Assembly (NCBI GenBank): GCA_042408955.1
Contig: JBHOQQ010000070.1
Span: 1 to 64,000, forward strand
From: CALGSZ01 sp042408955
Lineage (GTDB): Bacteria; Chloroflexota; Chloroflexia; Thermomicrobiales; UBA6265
Reading direction: 5' to 3'
DNA length: 64,000 bases
Both the position numbers and the translations under genes were made by a program. Under the pieces are notes generated by a model. It had not been told where the DNA came from and searched no databases. It saw only the letters and a program-made list of their open reading frames with translations. This document shows, one piece after another, positions 33,160-41,643 of the stretch. Within the stretch, counting starts at the first letter, position 1, and every line of letters starts with the position of its first letter.

Positions 33160-34542
33160 CTACAGTCCCAATCGCTTCTCGCTTTCAGCGAGATAGTGCT
33201 CAACATCAAATCGCTTGCGCAAGGCATTGATGCCCATCGGCCGGATGAGGCCGGAAATCGGCCGCTCCGGCGGGAAGGGCCGGTCATGCCGCCCACCAAT
33301 GCACCAGGCAATTTGGGCATATCCGTTCGCGTCCCGGCCATCGAGAAAGTAGCGGTCATTGAGCGTAATTGCCACCTCGTGCGCTTCCTCTGGTGTGCGC
33401 GTCCAGCGGAGGATCTGCTTTGCCCAGTACATGCGTAGCACGTTCGGCAGCCAGCCCTCCCGCACCATCTGACGCTGGCAGGCATTCCACAGGCGGTCAT
33501 GCGTCTGGCCCGCTGCCAGGACCTCCAGGGTGTAGCAAACTGGGCGCGGATCATCACGGTGCCGATCGAGCGTGCAGCGCCCCCAGGCTGGCAAGCCGTC
33601 GTAGGCATCGTAGTGCGGGTTGCGCAGGCAGAAATTGATCGCGAGCTCCCGTTGCGTGATGAGCTCATCGAGGAACGCATCGACAGCTACCGTTGGCACT
33701 CCTGCCGATTGGGCATCGCGCGCGGCAACTGCGATCTGCAACGGGCTGATGTGTCCAAAGTGCAGATACGGAGAAAGTCGGCTGGTGCTGTCCCGGTCCG
33801 CGCGCAGGCGGTCCTCATGATAGCGGGGCAAGATCGTGGTTACGAAATGGCGTAAGCGGCGTTCTGCCTCGCGCGCCCCTCCTCGGAAGCCATGAGCGGG
33901 AGGAACGGTGCGATCGAGCGGCAGGTGGTCAATGGCGTCGAGCGGATCGGGGCCATCGCGAACCGCTGACGCCACGAAGGCGACAGGATTTGGCACCGGT
34001 GTCAGCTCCTCATCCAGCCGCCGCCAGAGCTTGGGGCGAATGGTGCGGGGAGCCCATTCCTCGTTTGGCAGGTACCGTGTAGGCACGATCACGTCGGTTT
34101 CCACCGTGAGGAGCGGCACGGAAAGGCCAGCTGCCACGCCCTGCCGCCAGGCGCGTCCCAGCCTGAGCGGGTCATCATCCGTGATCACGGCGATCGCACC
34201 CAGTTCGGCGGCAAGCGCCGGGATCACCTCAGGTGGCTCGCCAATCCGCAGCACCCACCCAATGCCTCGCTGCGCAAACGCGCGTGGCAGTTCCTGAAGC
34301 CCTTCGGCAAGAAAGTGATAGGCGCGCCAGGTCGCGCGTGGGTACGCGGAAACCAGGCAGAACACAGCCACGACCGGAACGTTAAGCTGGTTGGCGATCT
34401 CGACGGCCACGTTCGCGGCGTGGTTCCACGTGGCTCGCTGTGCGCGCTGCACCCAGAGCAAGACCACGTTCCCGGCCCCGATCTGGCCTGGCCTCAGGAC
34501 GGTCACTCGTGGTGATGGCGCCAGAATGCGCACGATATCCAT
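33160..34542 (-). CDS. phr: Class II deoxyribodipyrimidine photolyase
   Basis: Light-driven repair of cyclobutane pyrimidine dimers; 460 residues. Class II features: NVVLLWVQRAQRATWNHA near the start, an antenna-binding alpha/beta domain, then the FAD domain with STSRLSPYLHFGHISPLQIAV, LITQRELAINFC, WLPNVLRMYWAKQILRWTRTPEEA and LNDRYFLDGRDANGYAQIAW. Class II enzymes occur in scattered bacteria and eukaryotes. Downstream genes (cupin, acylphosphatase) are close enough to be cotranscribed. The upstream intergenic region to modA has a short palindrome at 34704. Confidence 0.95.
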   Translation of the reverse strand: MDIVRILAPSPRVTVLRPGQIGAGNVVLLWVQRAQRATWNHAANVAVEIANQLNVPVVAVFCLVSAYPRATWRAYHFLAEGLQELPRAFAQRGIGWVLRIGEPPEVIPALAAELGAIAVITDDDPLRLGRAWRQGVAAGLSVPLLTVETDVIVPTRYLPNEEWAPRTIRPKLWRRLDEELTPVPNPVAFVASAVRDGPDPLDAIDHLPLDRTVPPAHGFRGGAREAERRLRHFVTTILPRYHEDRLRADRDSTSRLSPYLHFGHISPLQIAVAARDAQSAGVPTVAVDAFLDELITQRELAINFCLRNPHYDAYDGLPAWGRCTLDRHRDDPRPVCYTLEVLAAGQTHDRLWNACQRQMVREGWLPNVLRMYWAKQILRWTRTPEEAHEVAITLNDRYFLDGRDANGYAQIAWCIGGRHDRPFPPERPISGLIRPMGINALRKRFDVEHYLAESEKRLGL

Positions 34543-34703
34543 TGCTTCGCTGGTCCTTTCGCCTCAGGCACGCCCACGGACTCCTCTGGCTCTGGTGTGA
34601 CATCTCGATGCCTACCAGGAGCCGCCCTCGACCAATGATGCACCCAATCCGAACCAACGGCGATCGCCGCGTACCAATTGGGTTTGCTAGTCAAGGTTCG
34701 TTG

Positions 34704-34716
34704 TTCAATACTTGAA
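34704..34716. promoter_or_regulatory. Short palindrome upstream of modA, possible operator
   Basis: TTCAATACTTGAA (5-bp arms, 3-bp spacer) in an AT-rich stretch about 80 bases before modA and on the opposite side from the photolyase gene. Could be a regulator site; no strong -35/-10 pair is assigned. Confidence 0.35.
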
Positions 34717-34794
34717 TAGTCAGAATATGACACCATTGGAAGCCTCGGGAGAATGCAAACGGTGAGATTGCGAGCGGCACGGCAAGGGGGACAC

Positions 34795-35649
34795 ATGCGC
34801 TCATGGCTGATCCGTCATCTTTCGTTAACGGCGCTTTTGACGATGCTGGCCGGGTTCGCAGTGCCTGGGCTCGTTCCCACGCTCAATCGAGCCGCTCATG
34901 CCGGTTCCGTAACACTCACCGTCTCGGCGGCGGCCGACCTGATGCCGGCTTTCGAGGAGCTCGGCCAGAAATTCGAGCAACGGACAGGGGTTCACGTGGA
35001 TTTCAACTTCGGCTCGACCGGCCAGCTCGCCCAGCAGATCGAAGCCGGCGCGCCGGTCGATCTCTTTGCCGCCGCCAATGTCTCCTACATTGATCAGCTC
35101 GAAGCCAAAGGGCTCATCGTGCCCGGCACCAAGGCGGTCTACGCCCGCGGCCGAATCGTCCTCTGGACCCGGCCTGATAGCAGCGTGCCCATCGAAACCG
35201 TGCGTGATCTCCTCAGTCCTCAGATCAAGCGCATCGCGATCGCGAATCCCGATCATGCCCCGTACGGCATTGCCGCGCGCGAGGCGCTGCAATCCGCTGG
35301 CATATGGGAGGCTGTGCAGGACAAGCTGGTCCTCGGCGAAAATGTGCGCGATACCTTGCGATATGCAGAAACCGGGGATGTTGATGTCGCCATTGTGGCA
35401 CTCTCGCTGGCAATTCAAGGGAACGGACGATGGACGTTGATTCCACAAGAGCTCCACGCGCCAATCGATCAAGCCCTGGCGGTAATCCGGGGCACAAAGC
35501 ATGAGTCCGAAGCACGCGCGTTCGCCGCGTTCATCAATAGCGACGAAGGGCGGGTAGTCATGCGTCGCTACGGCTTCATTCTCCCTGGGGAATCCGTCGA
35601 AACCGGCACCCCAGTGCCCACCGTGGCTGCGGCCACACCAACCGCTTAG
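34795..35649 (+). CDS. modA: Molybdate ABC transporter substrate-binding protein
   Basis: Captures molybdate or tungstate outside the membrane. About 284 residues with a signal peptide (IRHLSLTALLTMLAGFAVPGL). Mature motifs: LTVSAAADLMPAFEELGQKFEQRTG, VDFNFGSTGQLAQQIEAGAPVDLFAAANVSYIDQL, RIAIANPDHAPYGIAAREAL, ENVRDTLRYAETGDVDVAIVALSLA. The anion-binding Ser/Ala/Tyr positions are present. The ATG at 34795 follows AAGGGGG. Coupled to modB by a 9-base gap; no modC follows. Confidence 0.94.
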   Translation: MRSWLIRHLSLTALLTMLAGFAVPGLVPTLNRAAHAGSVTLTVSAAADLMPAFEELGQKFEQRTGVHVDFNFGSTGQLAQQIEAGAPVDLFAAANVSYIDQLEAKGLIVPGTKAVYARGRIVLWTRPDSSVPIETVRDLLSPQIKRIAIANPDHAPYGIAAREALQSAGIWEAVQDKLVLGENVRDTLRYAETGDVDVAIVALSLAIQGNGRWTLIPQELHAPIDQALAVIRGTKHESEARAFAAFINSDEGRVVMRRYGFILPGESVETGTPVPTVAAATPTA

Positions 35650-35658
35650 CCCCTGCTC

Positions 35659-36303
35659 ATGTGGGAGCCGGCCCGCCTATCTTTGCAAGTCATGGCCGTG
35701 GCCGCCCCGGCGATCGCGGTAGCTGGCCTGCTCTTGGGACTCCTGTTCGCACGCGTCCGCTTTCGCGGCCAGTCGGTCGTGGAGACGGCCGTGATGCTGC
35801 CGATGATCCTCCCGCCCAGCGTGGTGGGGTATGTGCTGCTTCGCGCGCTGGGACGGGAAGGTCCGCTTCAAGGCTGGCTCGGCATCAACTTGCTGTTCAC
35901 TTGGAAAGCCGCGGCGGTTGCCAGCGCCATCGTCGGGCTGCCGTTGATGGTTCAGGCCGCCAAAGTCGGGATCGCCCACGTGGATCACGACATCGAGCAG
36001 GCAGCTATGGTTGATGGGGCATCCCGGCTGCGCATCCTGCTGACGATCACGATCCCACTTGCGCGCCGGGGCATCCTCATCGGTATCCTGTTGGGCTCCG
36101 TCCGTGCCCTTGGAGAGTTCGGTGCCACGCTAGCTGTCGCGGGCAGTATCCCCGGACGGACGCAAACCCTCCCGCTCGCCGTCTACGACGCCATGCAGCG
36201 CGCCGATTTCTCCCTGGCAAACCGGCTTGCCCTCCTGATGATCGTAATCGGCTATCTTGCCGTCTGGCTCTCGCACCGCCTCTCCGAACGCGCGGAGTCC
36301 TGA
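35659..36303 (+). CDS. modB: Molybdate ABC transporter permease
   Basis: 214 residues with five or six membrane segments. ModB motifs: ETAVMLPMILPPSVVGYVLLRALGREG and the EAA loop EQAAMVDGASRLRILLTITIPLARRGILIG, then ALGEFGATLAVAGSIPGRTQTLPLAVYDA. A hairpin of two segments opens the protein. The ATPase gene that normally follows is absent: a peptidase on the other strand begins 50 bases on. Confidence 0.94.
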   Translation: MWEPARLSLQVMAVAAPAIAVAGLLLGLLFARVRFRGQSVVETAVMLPMILPPSVVGYVLLRALGREGPLQGWLGINLLFTWKAAAVASAIVGLPLMVQAAKVGIAHVDHDIEQAAMVDGASRLRILLTITIPLARRGILIGILLGSVRALGEFGATLAVAGSIPGRTQTLPLAVYDAMQRADFSLANRLALLMIVIGYLAVWLSHRLSERAES

Positions 36304-36353
36304 CACGCCGCGCCAGTGGCGCCTCGCTTGAGGCGCGTGATGACGGGATCAGA

Positions 36354-37619
36354 TCACTCCACGCCGCACCACTCAAGCAAGAAAGCGCCCAGTCCTTTGG
36401 CGATCGGGACCAAGGACGTCAGGTCCAGCCACTCATCGGCCGCGTGGGCATTCCCGCCGGCCACGCCATACGTTGTGGCTGGCACCCCTTGGAAGATGTA
36501 GTACCGCATGTCGTTGACGGCCGTGGCGATCCGCCGCTGCAGCGGCTGGCCAGTCGCTCGCTCGTGGGCCCGTGCAAGCACTGACAGGAAGGGCGCTCCC
36601 TCATCCAGGATCACACCTTCCGTCTGGAAGCCATCGTAGATCACCACGGGCGGATGCTCGCGCAGCCAGTCGTCGCCAGCGGCGACGGCGCGGATCGTCT
36701 CCTCGATCTTCGCGCGCATCTCCGCCACCGAGGTCCCGGGGAAGAAGCTGACCCGGCAATGGAGCACGCAATCGCCTGGCACCGTGCTCGGCCAGTCTCC
36801 CCCCTGAATGACGCCGGCGTTCAGGTTGATCGGGTGAGTGATCCCCTCCCAGAGCGGGTGCACCTGGAGATTGAGCGCCTCGTCAAGATCCCGCAGCGCG
36901 AGCACGATCGGCGCCATCTTGACGATCGCGTTCACTCCTTGCCAGGCATGGCCGGCGTGCGCGGATTTCCCTTCCACCCGGACACGGAACCACATGACTC
37001 CCAGGTGGGCCGCGGTGTAGGAGCCTCCCTCTGGCTCGGTCACGATCGCCGCATCGGCCCGGTCCCGCAGCGAGGCGGCCAGCGCGCCGTTGCCGGTGCA
37101 TTCCTCCTCGATCACGCTGTGCACGATGAGATCGCCCTTGAGCGCAATCCCGAGATCATGCAACAGGCGTGGGAGAAAGAGGTTCAGCGCCACGCCGCTT
37201 TTCATGTCGTAGGCGCCACGCCCGTACATCCGGTCACCAACAATTTCGGCTCCCCACGGGTCATGCGTCCACGCTGAGACCGGCTCCGGGCTGACGACAT
37301 CAATGTGACCGTTCAGGATCAGCGACCGGCCACCGCCAGCGCCTGCCAGCCGGCCGGTGACGTTTGGCCGCCCTGGAAATGGGACGCCGCTCTGTCCCGC
37401 ATTCGGCTGGTCCGTGATCGCGTCATCGAGTTCCCAAACGTCAACGGCCAAGCCAGACCGTTGTAAGTGATCGGCCACATACGCGTGCGCCTCGGCTTCC
37501 CGGCCGAGCAGGCTGGGCCGCCGCACGAGATCGGCAACGATTTGCACGAGCTCATCTTCCCGCCGCTCGATCGCATGCCAAAGATCCTGAATTGCCGCCT
37601 CGCCCTGTTCCTTGGCCAT
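36354..37619 (-). CDS. M20 family peptidase (ArgE/DapE type)
   Basis: Zinc aminoacylase or peptidase, about 421 residues. Metal and catalytic motifs: LNGHIDVVSPEP (His and Asp), GRGAYDMKSGVALN, VIEEECTGNGALA (general-base Glu pair), VTEPEGGSYTAAHLG and GVAGGNAHAADEWLDL (last His). The dimerisation lid domain lies about residues 180-300. The ATG at 37619 follows GGGAGGACAG. Probably acetylornithine deacetylase-like, but arginine genes are not nearby, so the true substrate is open. Confidence 0.92.
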   Translation of the reverse strand: MAKEQGEAAIQDLWHAIERREDELVQIVADLVRRPSLLGREAEAHAYVADHLQRSGLAVDVWELDDAITDQPNAGQSGVPFPGRPNVTGRLAGAGGGRSLILNGHIDVVSPEPVSAWTHDPWGAEIVGDRMYGRGAYDMKSGVALNLFLPRLLHDLGIALKGDLIVHSVIEEECTGNGALAASLRDRADAAIVTEPEGGSYTAAHLGVMWFRVRVEGKSAHAGHAWQGVNAIVKMAPIVLALRDLDEALNLQVHPLWEGITHPINLNAGVIQGGDWPSTVPGDCVLHCRVSFFPGTSVAEMRAKIEETIRAVAAGDDWLREHPPVVIYDGFQTEGVILDEGAPFLSVLARAHERATGQPLQRRIATAVNDMRYYIFQGVPATTYGVAGGNAHAADEWLDLTSLVPIAKGLGAFLLEWCGVE

Positions 37620-37741
37620 CTGTCCTCCCAATCGCTTGCCCCGTGCCGGTCGCCACATCTGCCGATCGCGTGGCGCCGTGAAGGTTGCCAGCGCGGTATT
37701 GTTTCATGAATAAGGGAGAAAGGTGAATGGGGAGGATTGCG

Positions 37742-39100
37742 ATGCGAGTGGAATTACGACACGTGCCGTGCCCAGCACTTGAGGTGCCGGTCGAGCGACC
37801 GGAGATCAGCGCGGAAGAATATATCCTGCGCGCGCGGATGCTCTATGAGGCGGTTGATCTCGACTGGGTCGCCGTCTATGGCGACCGCGAGCACTTCGCG
37901 AACCTCATGTGGCTGACCGGGTACGACCCGCGCTTCGAAGAGGCACTGCTTGTCCTCGGGCCGGACGACCGGCGCGTCCTCTTCGTTGGCGTCGAGGGGG
38001 TTGATTACGCGGAGATTGCTGGCTTGCCGGCGGAGATTCGCTTCTATCCCCCGTGGAGCATCGTCGGCCAGCCTCACACCGATAGCCCAACACTCTCGGA
38101 GATGCTGCGGGATATTGGGATGAAGCCAGGCGACCGCGTCGGCATCGTTGGATGGAAGACCGTAGATCCGCGGGAAACCGGCGCTCCAGCGGCGCCCGCG
38201 TTCGTCCCGGCGCTGCTGCCGCGCATCATTGAGCGCGTCACCGGCACCCGCGTGACCGACGTCACCGCCACAATGATTGATCCGGATTCGGGCCTGCGCA
38301 CGCGTAACTCGGCGACACAGATCGCCATCTTCGAGTGGGGCGCGGCCCGTGCATCGGCGGCGGTGTTGCGCGTCGTGCGCGGCATCCGGCCAGGGATGAC
38401 CGAGCTAGAAGCGGCCGGCCTGTTCGGCTATCAGGGGGAGCCGCTCACCATGCACCCGATCATCACCTCGGGCAGTGGCAAGTTGATCGGCCTGCGGTCT
38501 CCGACCTCGCGGATGATCGCTTCCGGGGACGCGATTTCCGCTGCAATCGGCTATTGGGGCGGCCTGACCTGCCGGGCCGGTTTGGTGAGCGACACGCCGG
38601 ATGACGAGTTTGTGACGCGGTTCGTCCAGCCGTATTTCCGCACCCTCGCCACTTGGTGGATGACGATCGGCATCGGCATCACCGGCGGCGAGGTGATGGC
38701 CGCGATTACGGCTGCCCTTGGCGATGCGCCGTTCCGCTCCTTCGTGAATCCAGGGCATCTGACGTCGTACGACGAGTGGCTGCATTCGCCGGTGCACGCC
38801 GAGAGCACCATCCCGATCGCCTCGGGCATGGTGCTCGCAGCCGACATCATTCCGGCGCCGCTGCCGCCAGGACGAGCGCTCAACTGTGAAGATACGGTCG
38901 CGATCGCCGGGACTCGCTTGCGGGCGGAACTGGCGGAGCGCTTCCCGGCGGTCTGGGAGAGGATGCAAGCCCGGCGGCGATTCATGACTGACGCGCTCGG
39001 CATCCGGCTGCGGCCAGAGGTTTTGCCGTTATCCATCGCTCCGGCCTATCTGCCACCCTTCTGGCTCGACCCAGAGCTTGTCTGCGTCGTGGCCGGGTGA
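37742..39100 (+). CDS. M24-fold (Xaa-Pro aminopeptidase-like) protein lacking standard metal ligands
   Basis: About 452 residues: an N-terminal creatinase-type domain (EYILRARMLYEAVDLDWVAVYGDREHFANLMWLTGYDPRFEEALLVLGPDD), then a pita-bread domain. The two Asp ligands of the M24 DxGxxYxGYxSD motif are absent (the segment reads GDAISAAIGYWGGLTCRAGLV), and the TIEPG glutamate position is MVLAADIIP; only GH and a late Glu (NCEDTV) remain. It is therefore unlikely to be a normal metallopeptidase and may be a metal-free hydrolase like creatinase. GGGGAGGA supports ATG 37742. Diverges from the M20 peptidase. Confidence 0.82.
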   Translation: MRVELRHVPCPALEVPVERPEISAEEYILRARMLYEAVDLDWVAVYGDREHFANLMWLTGYDPRFEEALLVLGPDDRRVLFVGVEGVDYAEIAGLPAEIRFYPPWSIVGQPHTDSPTLSEMLRDIGMKPGDRVGIVGWKTVDPRETGAPAAPAFVPALLPRIIERVTGTRVTDVTATMIDPDSGLRTRNSATQIAIFEWGAARASAAVLRVVRGIRPGMTELEAAGLFGYQGEPLTMHPIITSGSGKLIGLRSPTSRMIASGDAISAAIGYWGGLTCRAGLVSDTPDDEFVTRFVQPYFRTLATWWMTIGIGITGGEVMAAITAALGDAPFRSFVNPGHLTSYDEWLHSPVHAESTIPIASGMVLAADIIPAPLPPGRALNCEDTVAIAGTRLRAELAERFPAVWERMQARRRFMTDALGIRLRPEVLPLSIAPAYLPPFWLDPELVCVVAG

Positions 39101-39131
39101 TCCTCAGCGCGGCGAGGCCACACCTGCTCAA

Positions 39132-39497
39132 TCAGCACGCGATCGGGACAGCCGGCTGGCCTTCCGGGGGCGCTGGCACGTCGGTCTGCGGAGATTGAAA
39201 GGAAGCTGGCTCGCCAGCCGGGGCAATGGCGGGTGGGCTAGCCGTGGCTGGGATGCGATAGCAGCCATGAGGAAAGCCGGACACGTAGCCAACAACGCTG
39301 GTTGGGGTCTGATACCAGCGGATACCGCGACCACCACCACCGTGTGGGCTAAATGCCGCGGGCGACCCCACCGGCTCTGGACTTTCAACCGGAGACCAAT
39401 GCGCGCTCAGCCAAGCGCCAAAGGAGCCGACATTCTCCCCCCGCCATAGAGCCGCCAAATACCGGTCGTAGCTGCGGGCGATCTGGGTAACGTTCAT
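39132..39497 (-). CDS. Hypothetical protein, proline-rich C-terminus
   Basis: 121 residues, no recognised family. The N-terminus NVTQIARSYDRYLAALWRGENVGSFGAWLSAHW looks like a structured helical segment; the rest is low complexity, with Pro/Ala and Gly runs (SPHGGGGRGIRWYQ, PATASPPAIAPAGEP). GGAG sits about seven bases before the ATG at 39497. Its 3' end lies 31 bases from the convergent M24-like gene, and it diverges from the tRNA. Existence is moderately supported; longer versions of the frame would run through the tRNA gene. Confidence 0.45.
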   Translation of the reverse strand: MNVTQIARSYDRYLAALWRGENVGSFGAWLSAHWSPVESPEPVGSPAAFSPHGGGGRGIRWYQTPTSVVGYVSGFPHGCYRIPATASPPAIAPAGEPASFQSPQTDVPAPPEGQPAVPIAC

Positions 39498-39643
39498 GGC
39501 GGGACTCCGAATTTTGGAGAAATTGATCAAAATCGTTGGCAAGCCTACCACACCGCTCCTGCCGGGGCAAGCTCGCTCACGAGCCAGGCCGGACGACCGG
39601 CTCTGCCGTCCAGGCAGGAGCGATCGTGATAAAATAGGTGCGA

Positions 39644-39662
39644 GCACAGGTGATGCCTGTGC
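39644..39662. promoter_or_regulatory. Hairpin just upstream of tRNA-Cys
   Basis: GCACAGG-TGATG-CCTGTGC, a perfect 7-bp stem with 5-base loop, seven bases before the tRNA. A -10-like TAAAAT lies at 39630-39635. It may be a processing signal of the tRNA precursor. Confidence 0.4.
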
Positions 39663-39669
39663 CCTTCCT

Positions 39670-39740
39670 GGCGCCATAGCCAAGCGGTAAGGCACGGGTC
39701 TGCAAAACCCTGATCGGCGGTTCGAATCCGCCTGGCGCCT
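39670..39740 (+). tRNA. tRNA-Cys (GCA)
   Basis: A complete cloverleaf of 71 bases. The acceptor stem GGCGCCA (39670-39676) pairs with TGGCGCC (39733-39739). The D arm is GCC...GGC, the anticodon loop CTGCAAA reads anticodon GCA, and the T arm is GGCGG-TTCGAAT-CCGCC. Discriminator base is T; the 3' CCA is not encoded. Confidence 0.96.
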
Positions 39741-39744
39741 CCCA

Positions 39745-39778
39745 GTGGCACTCCGATTGAAGGAGTGCCACGCTTTTT
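39745..39778 (+). terminator. Rho-independent terminator after tRNA-Cys
   Basis: GTGGCACTCC (39745-39754) pairs with GGAGTGCCAC (39762-39771) over a seven-base loop, followed by GC and five T (39774-39778). Strong stem plus T-run. Confidence 0.92.
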
Positions 39779-39808
39779 GAGTCCCGCTGCGCCCGGAGGC
39801 TTTGCTGG

Positions 39809-40399
39809 ATGCCGGCTCACTCTCCTTCGCCAAACCAGCCAGTCGTCATCGCGCAAACGACCGGGTACGCTGGCAAATTGCTCAGGGTTCGCGTCGATCA
39901 GCTCCTGCTCGGTCCCGCTCACACCACCACCCGAGAAATCGTGGAGCACCCGGGCACCGTGGCGATTCTCGCCCTGACCGCCGATCATCACCTCGTGCTT
40001 GTGCGCCAGTATCGTCACGCGGTGGGCTCTGTCTTGGTCGAGATCCCGGCAGGGACGCGCGAAGCCAATGAATCCGCGGCGGAAACTGCCCAGCGGGAAC
40101 TCATCGAGGAAACTGGCTATGCGCCGGGCGAGCTTCGCGAGATCCTCTCGTTCTACCCGTCACCCGGATACTCTGCAGAGTCCATCACCATCTTCCTTGC
40201 GACGGCGTGCACGCCGGCCTCGCCGCGTCCAACCGGGGACGATGCGGGCGAGGTTCTGCTGGTGCCAGTGACCGAGCTAGCTCACCTCCTGGCACCGGGG
40301 CCCGATCAGGTTCACGACGGCAAGACCTTGATCGGTCTTTCCTGGCTGATGACCCAGGGATTGGCAACGCCAAGCCGTGGGGACGCGCCCAACGAGTAA
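39809..40399 (+). CDS. NUDIX hydrolase, ADP-ribose pyrophosphatase-like
   Basis: 196 residues. The Nudix box is complete: GTREANESAAETAQRELIEETGYAPGEL (G-x5-E-x7-RELIEETG). The N-terminal strand LRVRVDQLLLGPAHTTTREIVEHPGTVAILALTADHHLVLVRQYRHAVG is typical of ADP-ribose and ADP-sugar pyrophosphatases. Soluble. No ribosome site is obvious for ATG 39809, which lies soon after the tRNA terminator. Confidence 0.94.
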   Translation: MPAHSPSPNQPVVIAQTTGYAGKLLRVRVDQLLLGPAHTTTREIVEHPGTVAILALTADHHLVLVRQYRHAVGSVLVEIPAGTREANESAAETAQRELIEETGYAPGELREILSFYPSPGYSAESITIFLATACTPASPRPTGDDAGEVLLVPVTELAHLLAPGPDQVHDGKTLIGLSWLMTQGLATPSRGDAPNE

Positions 40400-40820
40400 G
40401 CGCGCCATCAGCAACCAGATGTCAGCAGGTCCGGTTGCAGAGCGACAACCTATGCGCTGGCAACGTCCATTTTTCCTGGGACAGCCGGGGCAGGCACTGG
40501 CCCTGATGGCAGCGGCGTCACACCTTACCAAACCAACACTGTTCGTACACCTTGTCTTGGATTGTAATGCCCAGGCCCTACCGTGACTCACAGACACATA
40601 GTACTTTTCCGCGATGCAACCGCTAGGACCAATTTCGCCATCCGTGTTACCCAAAATCCCTATACCAAATGTCCAGCGCGCTCGTTACGTTTTGACCGGG
40701 GATCAATGTGACGCGGCTCCATGCTGAGGGGACAGGACACCGGAGACACGGTTCCTGGGGGCGGGCAGGGGCTACGCGGGTGGCCGGTGGGCATGTGTAG
40801 TGTGGGAGAGGGTGCTGGCA
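40400..40820. other. Intergenic region without a supported gene
   Basis: About 420 bases between the NUDIX gene and the response regulator. No RNA fold, repeat or conserved frame was recognised. Its end (40727-40800) is G-rich. Confidence 0.45.
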
Positions 40821-41534
40821 ATGTTGAAGCGACGGATCATGCTCGTTGACGATCATCCCATGTATCGGCGGGGGCTGAGACGCCTGCTCGAAGAATCTGG
40901 CCGGTACCAAGTGGTCGCGGAAGCAGAAAACGGGCATCAGGCCATACATCTCGCCGATGTTCACCATCCGGATGTCGTGATTCTTGACGTCCAGCTTCCT
41001 GGCGTCACAGGGCTCAAGATTGCCCGGGTGATTCGCAGGCAGCAACAGCGCGCTAAGCTCGTCTTTCTCTCAATGCACATCGACGACAATCGCCTGTTCG
41101 ACGCCATCCGGGCGGGCGCGGTGGCGTTCCTCACCAAAGACATTGACGGCGAGGCGCTGCTCGATGCGCTACGGCGCGTCGTGATGGGCGAGAACCTGAT
41201 CAATTCGCTCATCCTTTCCCGGCCAAAGTTGGCGTGGCGTGTGTTGTCCGAGTTCCGGCAAATCGCCCAGGATGGCGAAGGGCTCCCTGGCACGATGCCG
41301 CTGTCGGCACGGGAGATCGAGGTTCTCGACTGTGTCGCGCAGGGGCTCTCGAACAAGGAGATCGCGGACGCCCTCTTTGTGACCGAGCAAACGGTCAAGA
41401 ACCATATGACGTCTGTGCTGCGCAAGCTGGACGTGAATGACCGGGTGCAGGCGGTGCTTTACGCTGTCCGGCATGGCTGGATCGAAATCGGCCCGCAATC
41501 CTACGCGGCGGTAGACGTGCCCAAATCCGCCTAG
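40821..41534 (+). CDS. NarL/FixJ-type response regulator, orphan
   Basis: Two-component regulator, about 237 residues. The receiver has IMLVDDHPMYRRG (acidic pair), the phosphorylation Asp in VVILDVQLPG and the Lys in FLTKDIDG. A linker of about 30 residues is followed by a LuxR-type helix-turn-helix (LSAREIEVLDCVAQGLSNKEIADALFVTEQTVKNHMTSVLRKL). The ATG at 40821 follows GGGAGAGGG. No sensor kinase is adjacent; the kinase at 47815 has its own partner. Confidence 0.95.
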   Translation: MLKRRIMLVDDHPMYRRGLRRLLEESGRYQVVAEAENGHQAIHLADVHHPDVVILDVQLPGVTGLKIARVIRRQQQRAKLVFLSMHIDDNRLFDAIRAGAVAFLTKDIDGEALLDALRRVVMGENLINSLILSRPKLAWRVLSEFRQIAQDGEGLPGTMPLSAREIEVLDCVAQGLSNKEIADALFVTEQTVKNHMTSVLRKLDVNDRVQAVLYAVRHGWIEIGPQSYAAVDVPKSA

Positions 41535-41643
41535 GCCAGGAACCTCACGCGGCCGCAGGCTTGAAGCTGCGAACGTTGAGCCTGAAACTTCCTGTGCCTG
41601 GAAGCATCTCGGCCGAACCGGTCAAGCAGGGAGCGAGCGCACG

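Noticed and set aside
32885..33680. Long minus-strand frame across cupin and photolyase 3' end
   Set aside because: Only the last 108 codons (cupin) show family motifs; the upstream part is antisense-like text inside the photolyase gene.
39498..39833. Extension of the hypothetical protein through the tRNA and terminator
   Set aside because: It would cross a well-formed tRNA-Cys and its terminator; the start at 39497 is preferred.
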